Source of the DNA: Desulfobacterium sp.
GTDB taxonomy: Bacteria; Desulfobacterota; Desulfobacteria; Desulfobacterales; Desulfobacteraceae
DNA length: 64,000 nucleotides
Direction: 5' to 3'
NCBI GenBank assembly: GCA_030145245.1
Contig: JAQYWC010000001.1
Coordinates: 268,936-332,935 of the forward strand
Numbering within the stretch: position 1 is the stretch's first letter; the number at the start of each line of letters is the position of its first letter. Made by a program: the position numbers and the translations under genes. The notes beneath the pieces were generated by a model. It made no database searches. It saw nothing but the letters and a program-made list of their open reading frames with translations, and was not told where the DNA came from. Below are positions 1 to 9,045 of the stretch, in pieces.

Positions 1-1
1 T

Positions 2-1072
2 GAGATCGAGGTGCTGAAGGACGGGCTTCCGTTGCGGGCATCTTTTGATGTTGTGAATGATCATATGGGCGGCAGCATGAACATGGAGATCTCCATTGAT
101 CTAAAAACAGAGAACGCCATGAAAGACCCTGCAGTGCTTTATAAAATCGAAGCGCTCCAGACCTATTTAAAGGCGGTTGAAGGATCAAAGGTGGTGAAAA
201 CATTGTCCCTTGTCAATGTGGTAAAGGATTCCTATAAGGCGCTGAATGGTGGGGATGAACGGTTTTATGTTATTCCCGATGATCCAGCTGTTTTGTCCCA
301 AACCCTGTTTCTTTTTGACAATGCGAATCCAAAGGACAGGCGGCGGCTTGTGACGGATGATTACAGCAATGGGAGGATCGGGATCAATCTGAAGAATGCC
401 GGGTCGGTGGAAGCCCTGGCATTTAAGGAAAAGGTTCAGCATTACATGGATAATAATTTCAGAAGTATACAGGCGAAATACCCGGACAGCGAAATCACGC
501 TGACAGGAAACATGACCCTTGTTGCCAAAATGCTGGATTATATCTCCTGGGCCCAGATCAAGAGCTTTGGCCTCACCCTGGTGGTGATCTCCGTGATTCT
601 GTTCATGGTGTTCGGCAATTTCAAGGCAGGGGTGATCGCCATTGTTCCCAATGTTTTTCCGATCCTGACGGCCTTTGGGATCATGGGGTACCTTGGTATT
701 CCCCTTGATATGGATACCCTCTTGATCGCCCCTGTCATCATCGGGCTTGCCGTTGACGATACCATTCATTTTATGACCCATTACAGGCTTGAGGTGGATA
801 AATACGGGGATATTAAAACCGCGGCTGTGAGTGCCATCAGGGAAGCGGGCCAGGCGATCTGCTTTACGTCGCTGATTCTTGCGGCCGGGTTCTCCATGTT
901 CTTCATGTCGTTCCATAACGGGTTGAGTCATTTTGGGATTTTTTCTGCGATAGCCATCATAACGGCATTTATCGCAGACATTTGCCTGCTGCCTGCTTTG
1001 TGCGCGTTTTTTGAGGTGGATTTCAGCCAGGTGACCTTTAAATCCGGTAAGGAAGTCAGAAGCAGCATATAA
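2..1072 (+). CDS. RND superfamily exporter (MMPL/COG1033 type), 3' part
   Basis: Inner-membrane proton-driven transporter of the RND superfamily, the branch that handles lipids and other hydrophobic cargo. The reading frame is open to the left edge, so the GTG at 11 is not the real start and only about 356 codons are visible. They contain a periplasmic porter region (first ~175 residues) and then the last group of membrane spans. GLAVDDTIHF matches the acidic proton-relay span of the family, and AFFMSF-like hydrophobic stretches follow. The gene ends 30 bases before a LolA-like gene, and an outer-membrane barrel comes next, so the three probably act together across the envelope. The substrate cannot be read from the sequence. 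Confidence 0.85.
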   Translation, partial: EIEVLKDGLPLRASFDVVNDHMGGSMNMEISIDLKTENAMKDPAVLYKIEALQTYLKAVEGSKVVKTLSLVNVVKDSYKALNGGDERFYVIPDDPAVLSQTLFLFDNANPKDRRRLVTDDYSNGRIGINLKNAGSVEALAFKEKVQHYMDNNFRSIQAKYPDSEITLTGNMTLVAKMLDYISWAQIKSFGLTLVVISVILFMVFGNFKAGVIAIVPNVFPILTAFGIMGYLGIPLDMDTLLIAPVIIGLAVDDTIHFMTHYRLEVDKYGDIKTAAVSAIREAGQAICFTSLILAAGFSMFFMSFHNGLSHFGIFSAIAIITAFIADICLLPALCAFFEVDFSQVTFKSGKEVRSSI

Positions 1073-1102
1073 CGACAGAAACCAACTACCATGGAGGAAA
1101 AA

Positions 1103-1969
1103 ATGAAAAAATTATTACTGATATTGGCCATGCTTATTTTTACAGGTGCGATCTGTTCTGCCCAGGATGCAAAAGAGATCATGAGAAAAGTGGACGACAG
1201 GGACGACGGCAGCACTGAAATCTCAAGGGTAAGCCTAACAAGCTACCGGTATGTGAAAAAGAACGGAAAAAATGTGCCGGCGGAAAAACCAAGGGTCAAG
1301 GTGATGGATTTTATCAAGAAAGATTACGGCCCGAGGGAGAAAGACCATAAAAGTGTCTCCATCATGATTGAACCAAAGAGTGAGCGGGGGATCAGTTTTT
1401 TGCAATACGATTATGAAGAGGTGGGAAGGGACACGGATCAATGGATGTATCTGTCTGCCATGGGGAAGGTGAAAAGAATCGTCTCCGGGAATGACAATGA
1501 ACCAAAGACCGGGAGTTTCTTTGGCACCGAACTAAACTATGAGGATATGGAGGCATATGCCCTTGATGATTATACCTACAAGATCCTTGGCAGTGAGACC
1601 TACAGAAAACGAGAGTGCTGGGTCATTGAAGCCACGCCTGTGATGCGAAAAGCCATAAAAAGCAACTATAGCCGTGAAATCTTCTGGGTTGACAAGGAAA
1701 GAGATTTCACACTGAAATCCGTGCTGTTCAACCGGAACGGGAAAAAATCAAAAAAGATATATCGCGCAAAGATTGAAAGGATCGACGGCATCCTTGTCCC
1801 GATGAAAATCGTCGTGAACAATATTGAAACAAAAAGACGAACCACCATGATTTATGAAAATATTATTTTAAACAGGCCGGTGGAGGATAGCTATCTTACC
1901 CAGAGAACCTTGAGCGATAAGGGCTTCAGGGAAAGAAAACTGAAAGAATATCAGAAAACGATGATGTGA
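1103..1969 (+). CDS. Outer membrane lipoprotein-sorting (LolA-like) periplasmic protein
   Basis: A 288-residue periplasmic protein with a clear Sec signal peptide (MKKLLLILAMLIFTGAICSA, cleavage before QDAKEIM). The body resembles the LolA-like family often encoded beside COG1033 RND exporters: an incomplete beta-barrel that carries hydrophobic cargo, with the segment SERGISFLQYDYEEVGRD and a conserved WMYLSAMGKVKRI stretch. An ATG at 1091 is in frame, but GGAGGA (1093-1098) lies inside that extension and is well placed as the ribosome-binding site for 1103, so 1103 is preferred. It is probably co-transcribed with the upstream exporter and may pass cargo between that pump and the outer membrane. 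The cargo is unknown. Confidence 0.78.
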   Translation: MKKLLLILAMLIFTGAICSAQDAKEIMRKVDDRDDGSTEISRVSLTSYRYVKKNGKNVPAEKPRVKVMDFIKKDYGPREKDHKSVSIMIEPKSERGISFLQYDYEEVGRDTDQWMYLSAMGKVKRIVSGNDNEPKTGSFFGTELNYEDMEAYALDDYTYKILGSETYRKRECWVIEATPVMRKAIKSNYSREIFWVDKERDFTLKSVLFNRNGKKSKKIYRAKIERIDGILVPMKIVVNNIETKRRTTMIYENIILNRPVEDSYLTQRTLSDKGFRERKLKEYQKTMM

Positions 1970-2009
1970 AAAAGCCTGGTGTTTTAAAAATATTACTCCT
2001 GTAAATCAG

Positions 2010-3389
2010 ATGATGGTGACGAATTTGTGGTCAATAATATCAAAAGGGGATCTTCTTGTTCACATTATCGCTGTGATGGTTTTGCTCTGCGCTTGTAATG
2101 ATGCTTCGGCTGAGACCTTTGGCCGTATGGAAGATTTAAATACGGCAGCAGCCTTTGATGAAGATGAGGATGAATTTGAAGATGAGGCTGACACAGCCGG
2201 AGCAGATAAGCGCTCCGGTTTGACGGATTTTACGTTTACGCTTGCCCATGACCTGTCCTGGGCAACACGAGAACCCGACCCTGGGATCGTAACAAACAGG
2301 TCGTCCCTGAGGTGTGAGTTTGATAAATCCTTTTGGGATAATCTCTTTATCAAATTTGATGGGAAAGCATCCCTGTATCTTGAAAATGACCATGTCGCAG
2401 AAGCCGGGGGCAAAGATGCCGATGTTGATGAAGAGATAAGAGAGTTCTATATCCAGGCCGGTTTTGACAGGTTCATGATCCGGGCCGGAAAGCAGGTGGT
2501 TGTCTGGGGGGAAACCGACGGTGATGTGATCAATGATGTCGTTTCCCCAAGGGATGAGTCTGAATTCATTTTTATGGATCTTGAGGACTCACGGCTGGGT
2601 CAGTACATGGCGTCAATGGATCTCTATTCCGACTACGGAGATTGCCTTTTTTTTGTGACGTTTAAGCCCGGTTTTAATGAGACGCCTGACCGGGGCACGA
2701 GGTATTACAGGGGGCTGGGTGACGCTGTTGTAACGGAAGAGAGGACAGAGTTTTCAGACAGGGAGGCGGGGTTTAAATGGAAAAAAATATTCGATAAGTT
2801 TGAGCTATCGTTCATGACAGCATCGTTGCTCCAGAACGCAGGGGTTCTGGAGCATCAGTCCGGGAATGTGTACAATAAGGTTTATGAACGATACGGTTTC
2901 TATGGTGTTGGCGCAAGCTATACCATTGGCAGTTTTTTGTTTAAGATAGATGCTTCTTTTAAAAACGATTATTCGCTTCAGTCAAAAGGGATCGAATTTC
3001 AATATGGAAAAAAGGAGCGCAATATATCAGATGCCGCATTTGCCATTGAATACGATGCAAATGGAAGATATACGATGAATCTTGAACTGACAAACCGTCA
3101 TGTGTTTGATTATTCCAAAGAGCTGTGCGGCATGGATAGAAATAACACGGGTCTTTATTTTCAGTATAATAAAAAGTTTTTTAATGATACATTAGAATTT
3201 GAATATGCTTCATACCACCAGTTTCAGGAAAAAAACACCTTTCACAAAACAGAGCTTGATTATAGTTTTTCCGATGATATTGAGTTGTCAATCGAGTACG
3301 TTTTCTTTCAAATGACAGACAGGGAAAGCTTCTTGTGGAATTACAGAAATGAAGACAGGATCGGTGCGGAGCTTAAAATATATTACTGA
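2010..3389 (+). CDS. Predicted outer-membrane beta-barrel protein (DUF1302-like)
   Basis: A 459-residue exported protein. After an N-terminal hydrophobic segment (LLVHIIAVMVLLCACNDASA) comes a very acidic stretch (about residues 45-65) and then alternating polar and aromatic residues typical of beta strands, ending in IGAELKIYY with a terminal aromatic as in outer-membrane barrels. The segment FDRFMIRAGKQVVVWGETDG recalls the DUF1302 family found with RND exporters. ASA-E could be cut by signal peptidase I; LCAC is a weaker possible lipobox. The start is uncertain: ATG at 2010, 2013 or 2076 are all possible and none has a strong ribosome-binding site. It completes a three-gene set with the RND pump and LolA-like protein. 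Confidence 0.65.
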   Translation: MMVTNLWSIISKGDLLVHIIAVMVLLCACNDASAETFGRMEDLNTAAAFDEDEDEFEDEADTAGADKRSGLTDFTFTLAHDLSWATREPDPGIVTNRSSLRCEFDKSFWDNLFIKFDGKASLYLENDHVAEAGGKDADVDEEIREFYIQAGFDRFMIRAGKQVVVWGETDGDVINDVVSPRDESEFIFMDLEDSRLGQYMASMDLYSDYGDCLFFVTFKPGFNETPDRGTRYYRGLGDAVVTEERTEFSDREAGFKWKKIFDKFELSFMTASLLQNAGVLEHQSGNVYNKVYERYGFYGVGASYTIGSFLFKIDASFKNDYSLQSKGIEFQYGKKERNISDAAFAIEYDANGRYTMNLELTNRHVFDYSKELCGMDRNNTGLYFQYNKKFFNDTLEFEYASYHQFQEKNTFHKTELDYSFSDDIELSIEYVFFQMTDRESFLWNYRNEDRIGAELKIYY

Positions 3390-3793
3390 ATTACAGCGGA
3401 TTATGACTGAAATGAGAAGTTCATTCCGCCCCGCAATAACAGTAACTCAGGGGCTGAAAGAGTGCTTACGTAGAACTTTTTACAAAAAAAACTAAATTCT
3501 CCTTGCACCTCAGTAAAACAAAGGATATAAGGTGCCATTGTAGGAATAGTATTTCGGCCATCTGTCAACAGCGTTTCATCGATAATTCTGCTCGCCGAAA
3601 TTACCCGTTCAGCATTTCTAAGTCTCATTTAAGGATTGAAATCGGGTTGTTTACTGCGTTGCAAGGGAGACGTTTCCGATACATTGTCCATCGCCATGGT
3701 TCTACAATTCGGCGGGCAGGGCAGCGAAGAGAGTCTTGAGATCAAAAAGACAGTTGAAACAAGCATGAAGATTGGTTTTAGGAGGAAAACATC
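3390..3793. other. Intergenic stretch without a supportable gene
   Basis: About 400 bases between the barrel gene and the Xre regulator. Several short open frames exist on both strands (for example 3503-3739 plus and 3401-3628 minus), but none has a recognisable motif, a good ribosome-binding site or a hydrophobicity pattern of a real protein. Antitoxins like the next gene usually follow a RelE/HigB toxin. I looked for one here in the plus frames and did not find it. The only clear signal is AGGAGG at 3780-3785 for the next gene. Confidence 0.4.
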
Positions 3794-4060
3794 ATGAGAG
3801 ATCTCCCAAATTCTACCAAGAAAAGAGATCCTGCATTTCCGGAGAGTTTTAGCACTGGGCACAAAAAATTTAAGATCGGCGTGTTGTTAAAACAGGCACG
3901 AGAAGATGCCGGTCTGACCCAAGAGGAGTTGGCTTCCCGCCTGAATACAAAAAAGTCTGCAATCTCAAGGATTGAGAACCACGCAGAGGATATAAAATTA
4001 TCAACATTGGGAAAAATCGCAGGCGCACTTGGTAAAAAGCTCCGATTGGAAGTTGCATGA
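3794..4060 (+). CDS. Xre-family helix-turn-helix regulator (HigA/antitoxin-like)
   Basis: An 88-residue DNA-binding protein. A Cro/C1-type helix-turn-helix occupies residues ~32-85: LLKQAREDAGLTQEELASRL, then KSAISRIENH as the recognition helix and a final helix (LSTLGKIAGALGKKLRLEV). This length and layout match the solitary regulators that act as antitoxins of HigB/RelE-type modules. AGGAGG at 3780-3785 sets the start. No partner toxin is visible immediately upstream, so it is either an orphan antitoxin, a relic of a module, or a plain autoregulator. It lies beside a truncated gene, consistent with a site of past rearrangement. Confidence 0.75.
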   Translation: MRDLPNSTKKRDPAFPESFSTGHKKFKIGVLLKQAREDAGLTQEELASRLNTKKSAISRIENHAEDIKLSTLGKIAGALGKKLRLEVA

Positions 4061-4109
4061 GATAAAAAATACGAGAAACTGAAAAAGTTGTCATAAAAAG
4101 GAGAACGCC

Positions 4110-4394
4110 ATGTCTCCTGTGCCTGTTAAGCCGGCGCCTTTTCAGCCGACCCGGGACCTGGCTCTATCTGCACTGGGAATCCGGCTTGTGCCCATCCAGG
4201 GCATCAAAGTGGGCCTCAAGGGAAGTCGTCATGTTGCGATTTCCAGAAAACATGCCCTGGGCAAAAAGGCCTTTGACTCTTTAAATAAAGGGCTGAAGGT
4301 GTTAAGACGTAAGGGTGTCATCCTGAAAGGGTATAAAGATGCCGGTTTTTTCAATGAACATGTTGTCCGGTGGAAACAGCTGAATCCCGACTAA
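4110..4394 (+). pseudogene. C-terminal fragment of a periplasmic solute-binding protein
   Basis: Ninety-four codons that look like the last third of a family-3 type substrate-binding protein: a VGLKGSRHVAISRKHALGKK segment, then a helix and a C-terminal RKGVILKGYKDAGFFNEHV stretch, as found at the end of such proteins in Desulfobacterales. It has no signal peptide and no N-terminal lobe, so it could not bind a ligand in the periplasm as it stands. An apparent ribosome-binding site (AAAAGGAGA, 4097-4105) precedes the ATG, so a short product may still be made. In relatives such binding proteins sit directly upstream of PAS/GGDEF sensors, as here, suggesting the intact gene once served the next gene. 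Confidence 0.5.
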
Positions 4395-4424
4395 TATTAA
4401 AGACCCATTGTTTATCAGGCACCC

Positions 4425-6581
4425 ATGACAATTCGAAAGACATTCCAGACCTATGTTCCATGGTTTTTTGGAAAACGCTCCATTTCAAGTGAGCTCACAG
4501 CATTCCTGCTTCTTCTCATGATTATTGTTCAAGCCCTCACGTTCGGGGTCTTTTACCACAAGCATACCCGGTTTCTTCAGGCCTTTCTTGAAGAGAAAGC
4601 TGATAGCTATGTGACGAATTTTACAGAAGTGCTTTCCACCCCGGTATGGGCTGTCGATTACGAACAGGTTGAGCGCATTGGAAAAATATTTATTCAGAAC
4701 GATCTAATCCAGGAAATCCAAGTTTTTGATTCAAAAAACAATCTGTTGTTTGAATCGCAAAAAAAGACACCAGCCGCCAGACGGATCAAACGCCACGGAG
4801 ATATTATTTATGGTCAGCGGGTAGTTGGCCGGGCGGAGCTGTCCATCTCCATTTCCGAATTGAAAAACAGAGAGATGGCGTTATTTCACAAAACGAATTT
4901 TTATATTTCCGTTGTATCCCTGGTTGTTATTCTGGCAGCAACAAGCTTGCTCATGCGCATATTCATGCAAGCCCCTTTGAACAAGCTGAAACAGGGGATC
5001 GACCGGGTGGCTGAAGGGGACTACAGCTACGGTTTTGATGAGATCCGGCACATTGAAATCCGTGGTATTGCCAAACGAATCAAAGATATGGCGGTACTGA
5101 TCCGGGCACGTGAGGAGTCGCTCCGTCTCGTAAACAAGGATCTCGGAAATGAAGTCCGGGTGAGAACAGAGGTGGAACGCAAGCTGTCGGAATCCAATAC
5201 CCTGCTAAAGGCGGTTATTGAACAGGCTCCCTACGGCATCTCGGTGTGCGAATGCAGGGGAAATGACTTCCAGTTGTCGTTGATCAATGAAGAGCTATCC
5301 CGGCTGACAGGCATATCCAAAAAAGCGGTGGGTAAAATCGGACTGCGGGACGGCGAGTTCTTTGGGAGGGAGCATGTCACCTGGAAAATGTTGCACCAAG
5401 AGGACCAAAGCCCTTGGGATCTGGAGCATTGGCCCATGGCGAAAGTCACAAAAGGTCACGAAATTATTGAGAATTTGGAGCTGGTCTACTGGCATGGAAA
5501 CAGCGATAAACTGGATGTGCTGTTCAACGGGAAACCTGTGTATGACAGTCAGGGGAACATGCTTGCCGGCATTGGCATGTACAAAGATATCACCGAATCC
5601 AAAAAAAACCGGGAGCAGATACTCCGGTTCAACCGCGATCTTGAGAAAAAAGTCATTGAGCGGACAGAAGCGCTTGAAAGCGTTGTTGAACAGCTGCGCC
5701 GGAATGAAATCGCCCTGCGTGAAAGCAGAGAACGGTACAAGGCCACCATTGAAAGTATTGAGGACGGTTATATGGAAGTGGATATGAAAGGCCGGCTGTT
5801 GTTCGTTAACGAGGCCGTATCCAGAATGGCGGGATACACCCGGGACGATCTTTTCCTCATGCCCCCGGAAAAATTCTTGGATGAGAAGAACCGGGAGAAG
5901 GTGTTTCAATCGTTTTCAGATGTGTATACGTCGGGCATCCCAAAAACGGAGTTTGACTTTGAGATCATCCGAAAGGACGGATCCCTCGGACAGATGGAAA
6001 CATCCATATCGGTGATTAAAAGCCCGGCAGGTAAATCCATCGGGTTTCGAGGCATTGTCAGGGATATTGAGCAGCGAAAGAAGCAGGAGGAAAAGCTGAT
6101 TTACCTTGCCTACCACGACGCCCTGACCGGATTGCACAACAGGAAAGCCTTTTACGAGCATCTGAAGTCCACCCTGATCCATGCCGGCAGGTATGGAACC
6201 CAGGTGACGCTTTTGTATATGGATATAGATGAATTTAAAACCGTCAACGATACATTGGGGCATGAAGCCGGTGACCTGCTCCTTCAGGAAATATCGCGGC
6301 GGTTGAAAGCGTGCCTGCGGAAAACCGATTTTCTATCCAGAATCGGGGGCGATGAGTTCACCCTGGTCGTTGACAATCCCCAGGGGGTGAACCTGGATGC
6401 CTTTGCCGGCAAGATCGTGGAAACCACCTCAGCCCCATACACCATCAAAGGCACCACCGTTAATTACATTTCGTCGAGCATTGGAATCAGCATCTTCCCA
6501 AGGGATGCCGGGGATGTCGACTCCCTGATCGAAAAGGCCGACGCAGCCATGTACAGAGCCAAAAACAGTAAAAAACGATAG
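4425..6581 (+). CDS. Membrane sensor diguanylate cyclase (HAMP-PAS-PAS-GGDEF)
   Basis: A 718-residue inner-membrane enzyme predicted to make cyclic di-GMP from two GTP. Order: first membrane span (~25-45), periplasmic sensing domain (~46-155), second span (~160-180), HAMP (~183-235), PAS (~262-395), coiled coil, second PAS (~440-560) and a C-terminal GGDEF domain (~565-718). The catalytic motif GGDEF is intact at residues 641-645, and RKTD five residues upstream supplies the RxxD product-inhibition site, so the enzyme should be active and feedback-inhibited. The start ATG at 4425 has only a weak ribosome-binding site but gives the full first span. The upstream binding-protein fragment may be the remains of its periplasmic partner. 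Confidence 0.9.
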   Translation: MTIRKTFQTYVPWFFGKRSISSELTAFLLLLMIIVQALTFGVFYHKHTRFLQAFLEEKADSYVTNFTEVLSTPVWAVDYEQVERIGKIFIQNDLIQEIQVFDSKNNLLFESQKKTPAARRIKRHGDIIYGQRVVGRAELSISISELKNREMALFHKTNFYISVVSLVVILAATSLLMRIFMQAPLNKLKQGIDRVAEGDYSYGFDEIRHIEIRGIAKRIKDMAVLIRAREESLRLVNKDLGNEVRVRTEVERKLSESNTLLKAVIEQAPYGISVCECRGNDFQLSLINEELSRLTGISKKAVGKIGLRDGEFFGREHVTWKMLHQEDQSPWDLEHWPMAKVTKGHEIIENLELVYWHGNSDKLDVLFNGKPVYDSQGNMLAGIGMYKDITESKKNREQILRFNRDLEKKVIERTEALESVVEQLRRNEIALRESRERYKATIESIEDGYMEVDMKGRLLFVNEAVSRMAGYTRDDLFLMPPEKFLDEKNREKVFQSFSDVYTSGIPKTEFDFEIIRKDGSLGQMETSISVIKSPAGKSIGFRGIVRDIEQRKKQEEKLIYLAYHDALTGLHNRKAFYEHLKSTLIHAGRYGTQVTLLYMDIDEFKTVNDTLGHEAGDLLLQEISRRLKACLRKTDFLSRIGGDEFTLVVDNPQGVNLDAFAGKIVETTSAPYTIKGTTVNYISSSIGISIFPRDAGDVDSLIEKADAAMYRAKNSKKR

Positions 6582-6595
6582 TTTTTTACCTGTGA

Positions 6596-6715
6596 ATAAC
6601 CATCTGGCTGAAACATGGCGGTGGGGGCCATAAAAAAGTGGGAACCTGCCAGATCGCCGTTGAAGAGGCTGACGGGGTTCTGGAAACGCTCATTGAACAA
6701 CTCAGGGAGGCCTGA
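6596..6715 (+). pseudogene. C-terminal DHHA1 scrap of a DHH phosphoesterase
   Basis: A 39-codon open stretch without a start codon. It reads HGGGGHKKVGTCQIAVEEAD followed by a final helix and stop. The glycine-rich HGGGGHKK motif is the substrate-binding signature of the DHHA1 domain that ends DHH-family phosphoesterases (oligoribonuclease/NrnA and exopolyphosphatase-like proteins). An in-frame stop (6593-6595) lies just before it, and nothing upstream resembles the DHH catalytic domain, so this is a remnant left after a deletion or rearrangement. It is not expected to be functional. Confidence 0.5.
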
Positions 6716-6794
6716 TTCCTTTATGGCTGTCCTGACATATGCGCACCCTGTCCCGGGCGTTAAGGCGACCGGGGCAGGGTGACATCAGAGAATA

Positions 6795-7883
6795 CTATCC
6801 CAGGACTGGGTTGTCCCATAGTTTCAGGGGCTGGCCAATACCCATTCTTTTGGCGTTTTCATACACCCGGTGGGCTTCTGACAGGTCATGGATGCCCATT
6901 CCAATGGGGTTGAAGAAGATCCGCTGGGCGTCATCGGTTCTGCCCTGTTTCTCTCCCACCACGATCTCACCCAGGTTGCCCAGGATTCTTTCCTCGGGAA
7001 TGATGCCGTCGCGGACCGCGCGCCAGGCAACGTCCACCCCGTGGTGCTTGACCTGGTACCAGTCGTCCACCACTACAAAATCCATGACAGTCAGGGCTTC
7101 GGGCGGGGTGTCCCAGAAGGAGATCTCGCAGTGCAGGGCCCCTTCCTTGTACCAGTCGCCGTTCACGTAGGGCTCCTTGGCCATGGTGGCCGTGCAGATG
7201 ACGTCGGAATCCTCAAACGCTTCCCTGGCACTGTCAACGATCTGGAAATCAAGGGCCACGCCCAGTTTTTTCATCTCCCGGACGAACTTTTCGCAGGTGG
7301 CGCGGTTGAGGTCAAACACCTTGCAGGTTTCCAGGGTGGGGACCCCTTCCTTGACGGCCATGGTCTGGGTGATCCCCTGGACGCTCGCACCCACAAGACC
7401 CATGACTTTGGAACCCTTGCGGGCCAGGTATTTGGCCGCAACCCCCGAGGCGGCGCCTGTTCTCATGGCGCTGACCAGGGTGCCGTCCATGATGCATGCC
7501 GGCATGAGGGTGTCCGGGTCAGTGATGATGATGATGGCATTGGCCCGGGGCAGGTTGTATTTCTCCGGGTTGTGGGGCTTGCTGGGGATGAACTTGATGC
7601 CCGAGGTGTTCACCGGGCCGATCATGCCCTTTTCCTCAAGCTCCCGGTCATATTGGGCTCCACCGACAAAGGATGGCATGGACATGATACGGCCCGTGGT
7701 CTCTTCGGTTTCCGGGCCTCCCCATCGGATAACGGGTTTTCCCGGCTGAATAAAATCTTTTTTGCCGTGGAGGAAAAACGAGCGCTCCGTGGCCTGCATG
7801 GTTCCTTTCATGTCATACCCTCCTGCCTTGACGCAATCTTCCTGCTGGAGATACAAGAACTCAACTGATCTGTTGGATGTCAT
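6795..7883 (-). CDS. Ornithine cyclodeaminase / mu-crystallin family NAD(P)-dependent enzyme
   Basis: A 362-residue cytoplasmic protein of the ornithine cyclodeaminase/mu-crystallin family. These use NAD(P) to deaminate or reduce amino acids, imines or amines. The family core is visible: substrate-side MDGTLVSAMRTGAASGVAAKYLAR, then a Rossmann segment GSKVMGLVGASVQGITQTMA, and downstream DSDVICTATMAKEP. The protein is longer at its N-terminus than classical ornithine cyclodeaminases and resembles the group labelled tyramine oxidase subunit B, so the substrate should not be assumed to be ornithine. AAAGGAG just upstream of the ATG supports the start. It is divergent from an RpiR-type regulator, which probably controls it through repeats in the shared upstream region. 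Confidence 0.8.
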   Translation of the reverse strand: MTSNRSVEFLYLQQEDCVKAGGYDMKGTMQATERSFFLHGKKDFIQPGKPVIRWGGPETEETTGRIMSMPSFVGGAQYDRELEEKGMIGPVNTSGIKFIPSKPHNPEKYNLPRANAIIIITDPDTLMPACIMDGTLVSAMRTGAASGVAAKYLARKGSKVMGLVGASVQGITQTMAVKEGVPTLETCKVFDLNRATCEKFVREMKKLGVALDFQIVDSAREAFEDSDVICTATMAKEPYVNGDWYKEGALHCEISFWDTPPEALTVMDFVVVDDWYQVKHHGVDVAWRAVRDGIIPEERILGNLGEIVVGEKQGRTDDAQRIFFNPIGMGIHDLSEAHRVYENAKRMGIGQPLKLWDNPVLG

Positions 7884-7985
7884 TTATTGCTCCTTTGGGG
7901 CTGTGGTTTCTTTCCACGCCTTGTGGTTGATTCATTTTCGTCTCCTTTGCCGGGAGCCGAACTCTGTTTTGGAGAGAAATCTCAT

Positions 7986-8024
7986 ATGAAACAAAAAATG
8001 TCAAGATGAAATGATTTGTTTCAT
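7986..8024. promoter_or_regulatory. Inverted-repeat operator candidate between OCD-family gene and rpiR
   Basis: A perfect 10-base inverted repeat, ATGAAACAAA (7986-7995) and TTTGTTTCAT (8015-8024). A third half-site ATGAAA lies at 8006, exactly 20 bases after the first. The ATGAAA/TTTCAT half-sites resemble the A/T-rich palindromes bound by RpiR/MurR proteins, and the position in a divergent promoter region next to such a regulator fits an operator. Seen directly in the sequence; binding is inferred. Confidence 0.5.
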
Positions 8025-8130
8025 TCTGGGTGGTTCAAGTTGTGTTTATCCCTTCAATCTGGTAAATCAAGTGTCATTCTGCCGGACAGCGTGTGAACCG
8101 GCATATTTAAGATCAGAAAAGGGAGAGACC

Positions 8131-9039
8131 ATGATGGAGGGGCAGCTGAAGCATCCTTTGATGCAGAGAATCAATGAACGTCTGGACAGCATGACCCCTA
8201 AGGGGCGCATCCTGGCGGAATATATCCTGAAGGAGCCCAGGAATGTGGTGTTTATGACCACCCGTGGGCTCTCCTCGGCAAGCAAGGTGAGTGAGTCAAC
8301 CATTGTCCGGTTTGTGAGTCAGCTGGGATATGAAGGGTATGGGGCATTCATCCAGGCCCTGCGGGATTTCCTGGACACGGGCATGACCCTTGAGGACCGG
8401 CTGAGTCTGTCCGGGTCAAGGGGAGAGGGGAGCGGGCGGCTGGACCGGATGGTGGCCGAGGAGATTGAAAACCTGAAGCGCCTGGCAACCTCCATCGACC
8501 CGGACACCGTGGACAGGGTGGTAACGCTATTGGCGAACCAGGAGCAGGTGTATGTGGCAGGCTCCAGGATCTCCTATACCTTTGCCTATTACCTGGAGTG
8601 GTCTTTGACCAAGCTCAGGCCCGGCAGTCAGATGCTCAAGGGGAGTGACCTTTCTTCCATTGACCGGCTGACCATCGCAACCGGCGAAAGCCTGGTGGTG
8701 ATCGTGACCGTGTCCCGTTATCCCAATGAGCTGATCCAGCTGGGAAAGCTTGCACGGAGGCTTGGGCACAAACTGGTTGTGATCACGGACAGTCCCCTTT
8801 GTCCCATCAACCGGTTTGCCCATGAGGTGCTGATTGCGCCGTCCCATGATATTCCCCTCATTGGGAGCCCCACGACCCTCTCCTGTCTGATCAATCATCT
8901 GGTGGTTGAGGTGGCGGCAAAAAAAGGGGTTGATTTAAAGGACCACCAGAAAAAATTGGAACTGTCCTACCGGGAGAATGACATCTTGTTTAATCTGGAT
9001 GATTTCAGGGGGTATATGGGGGAGGAATCCGGGGGGTAA
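8131..9039 (+). CDS. RpiR/MurR family transcriptional regulator with SIS domain
   Basis: A 302-residue regulator. The N-terminal ~75 residues form the RpiR helix-turn-helix (MTPKGRILAEYILKEPRNVV, then SASKVSESTIVRFVSQLGYE as the recognition part). A SIS domain follows (~125-260; YVAGSRISYTFAYYLEWSL and LVVIVTVSRYPNELIQLGK), which normally senses a phosphosugar but in many relatives senses other metabolites. The open frame extends upstream to 8011, but GGGAGA before ATG 8131 and the family length place the start at 8131. It is divergent from an amino-acid-metabolising gene, so here the SIS domain may sense an amino-acid or amine derivative. Confidence 0.85.
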   Translation: MMEGQLKHPLMQRINERLDSMTPKGRILAEYILKEPRNVVFMTTRGLSSASKVSESTIVRFVSQLGYEGYGAFIQALRDFLDTGMTLEDRLSLSGSRGEGSGRLDRMVAEEIENLKRLATSIDPDTVDRVVTLLANQEQVYVAGSRISYTFAYYLEWSLTKLRPGSQMLKGSDLSSIDRLTIATGESLVVIVTVSRYPNELIQLGKLARRLGHKLVVITDSPLCPINRFAHEVLIAPSHDIPLIGSPTTLSCLINHLVVEVAAKKGVDLKDHQKKLELSYRENDILFNLDDFRGYMGEESGG

Positions 9040-9045
9040 GGTAAA

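Noticed and set aside
185..931. Long minus-strand frames opposite the RND gene, and similar long antisense frames opposite the ABC, carboxylase and rhomboid genes.
   Set aside because: They are codon-usage shadows of strongly supported genes and contain no family motifs.
3401..3739. A HigB/RelE-type toxin upstream of the Xre regulator.
   Set aside because: I translated the plus frames of the interval and found no toxin motif or ribosome-binding site.
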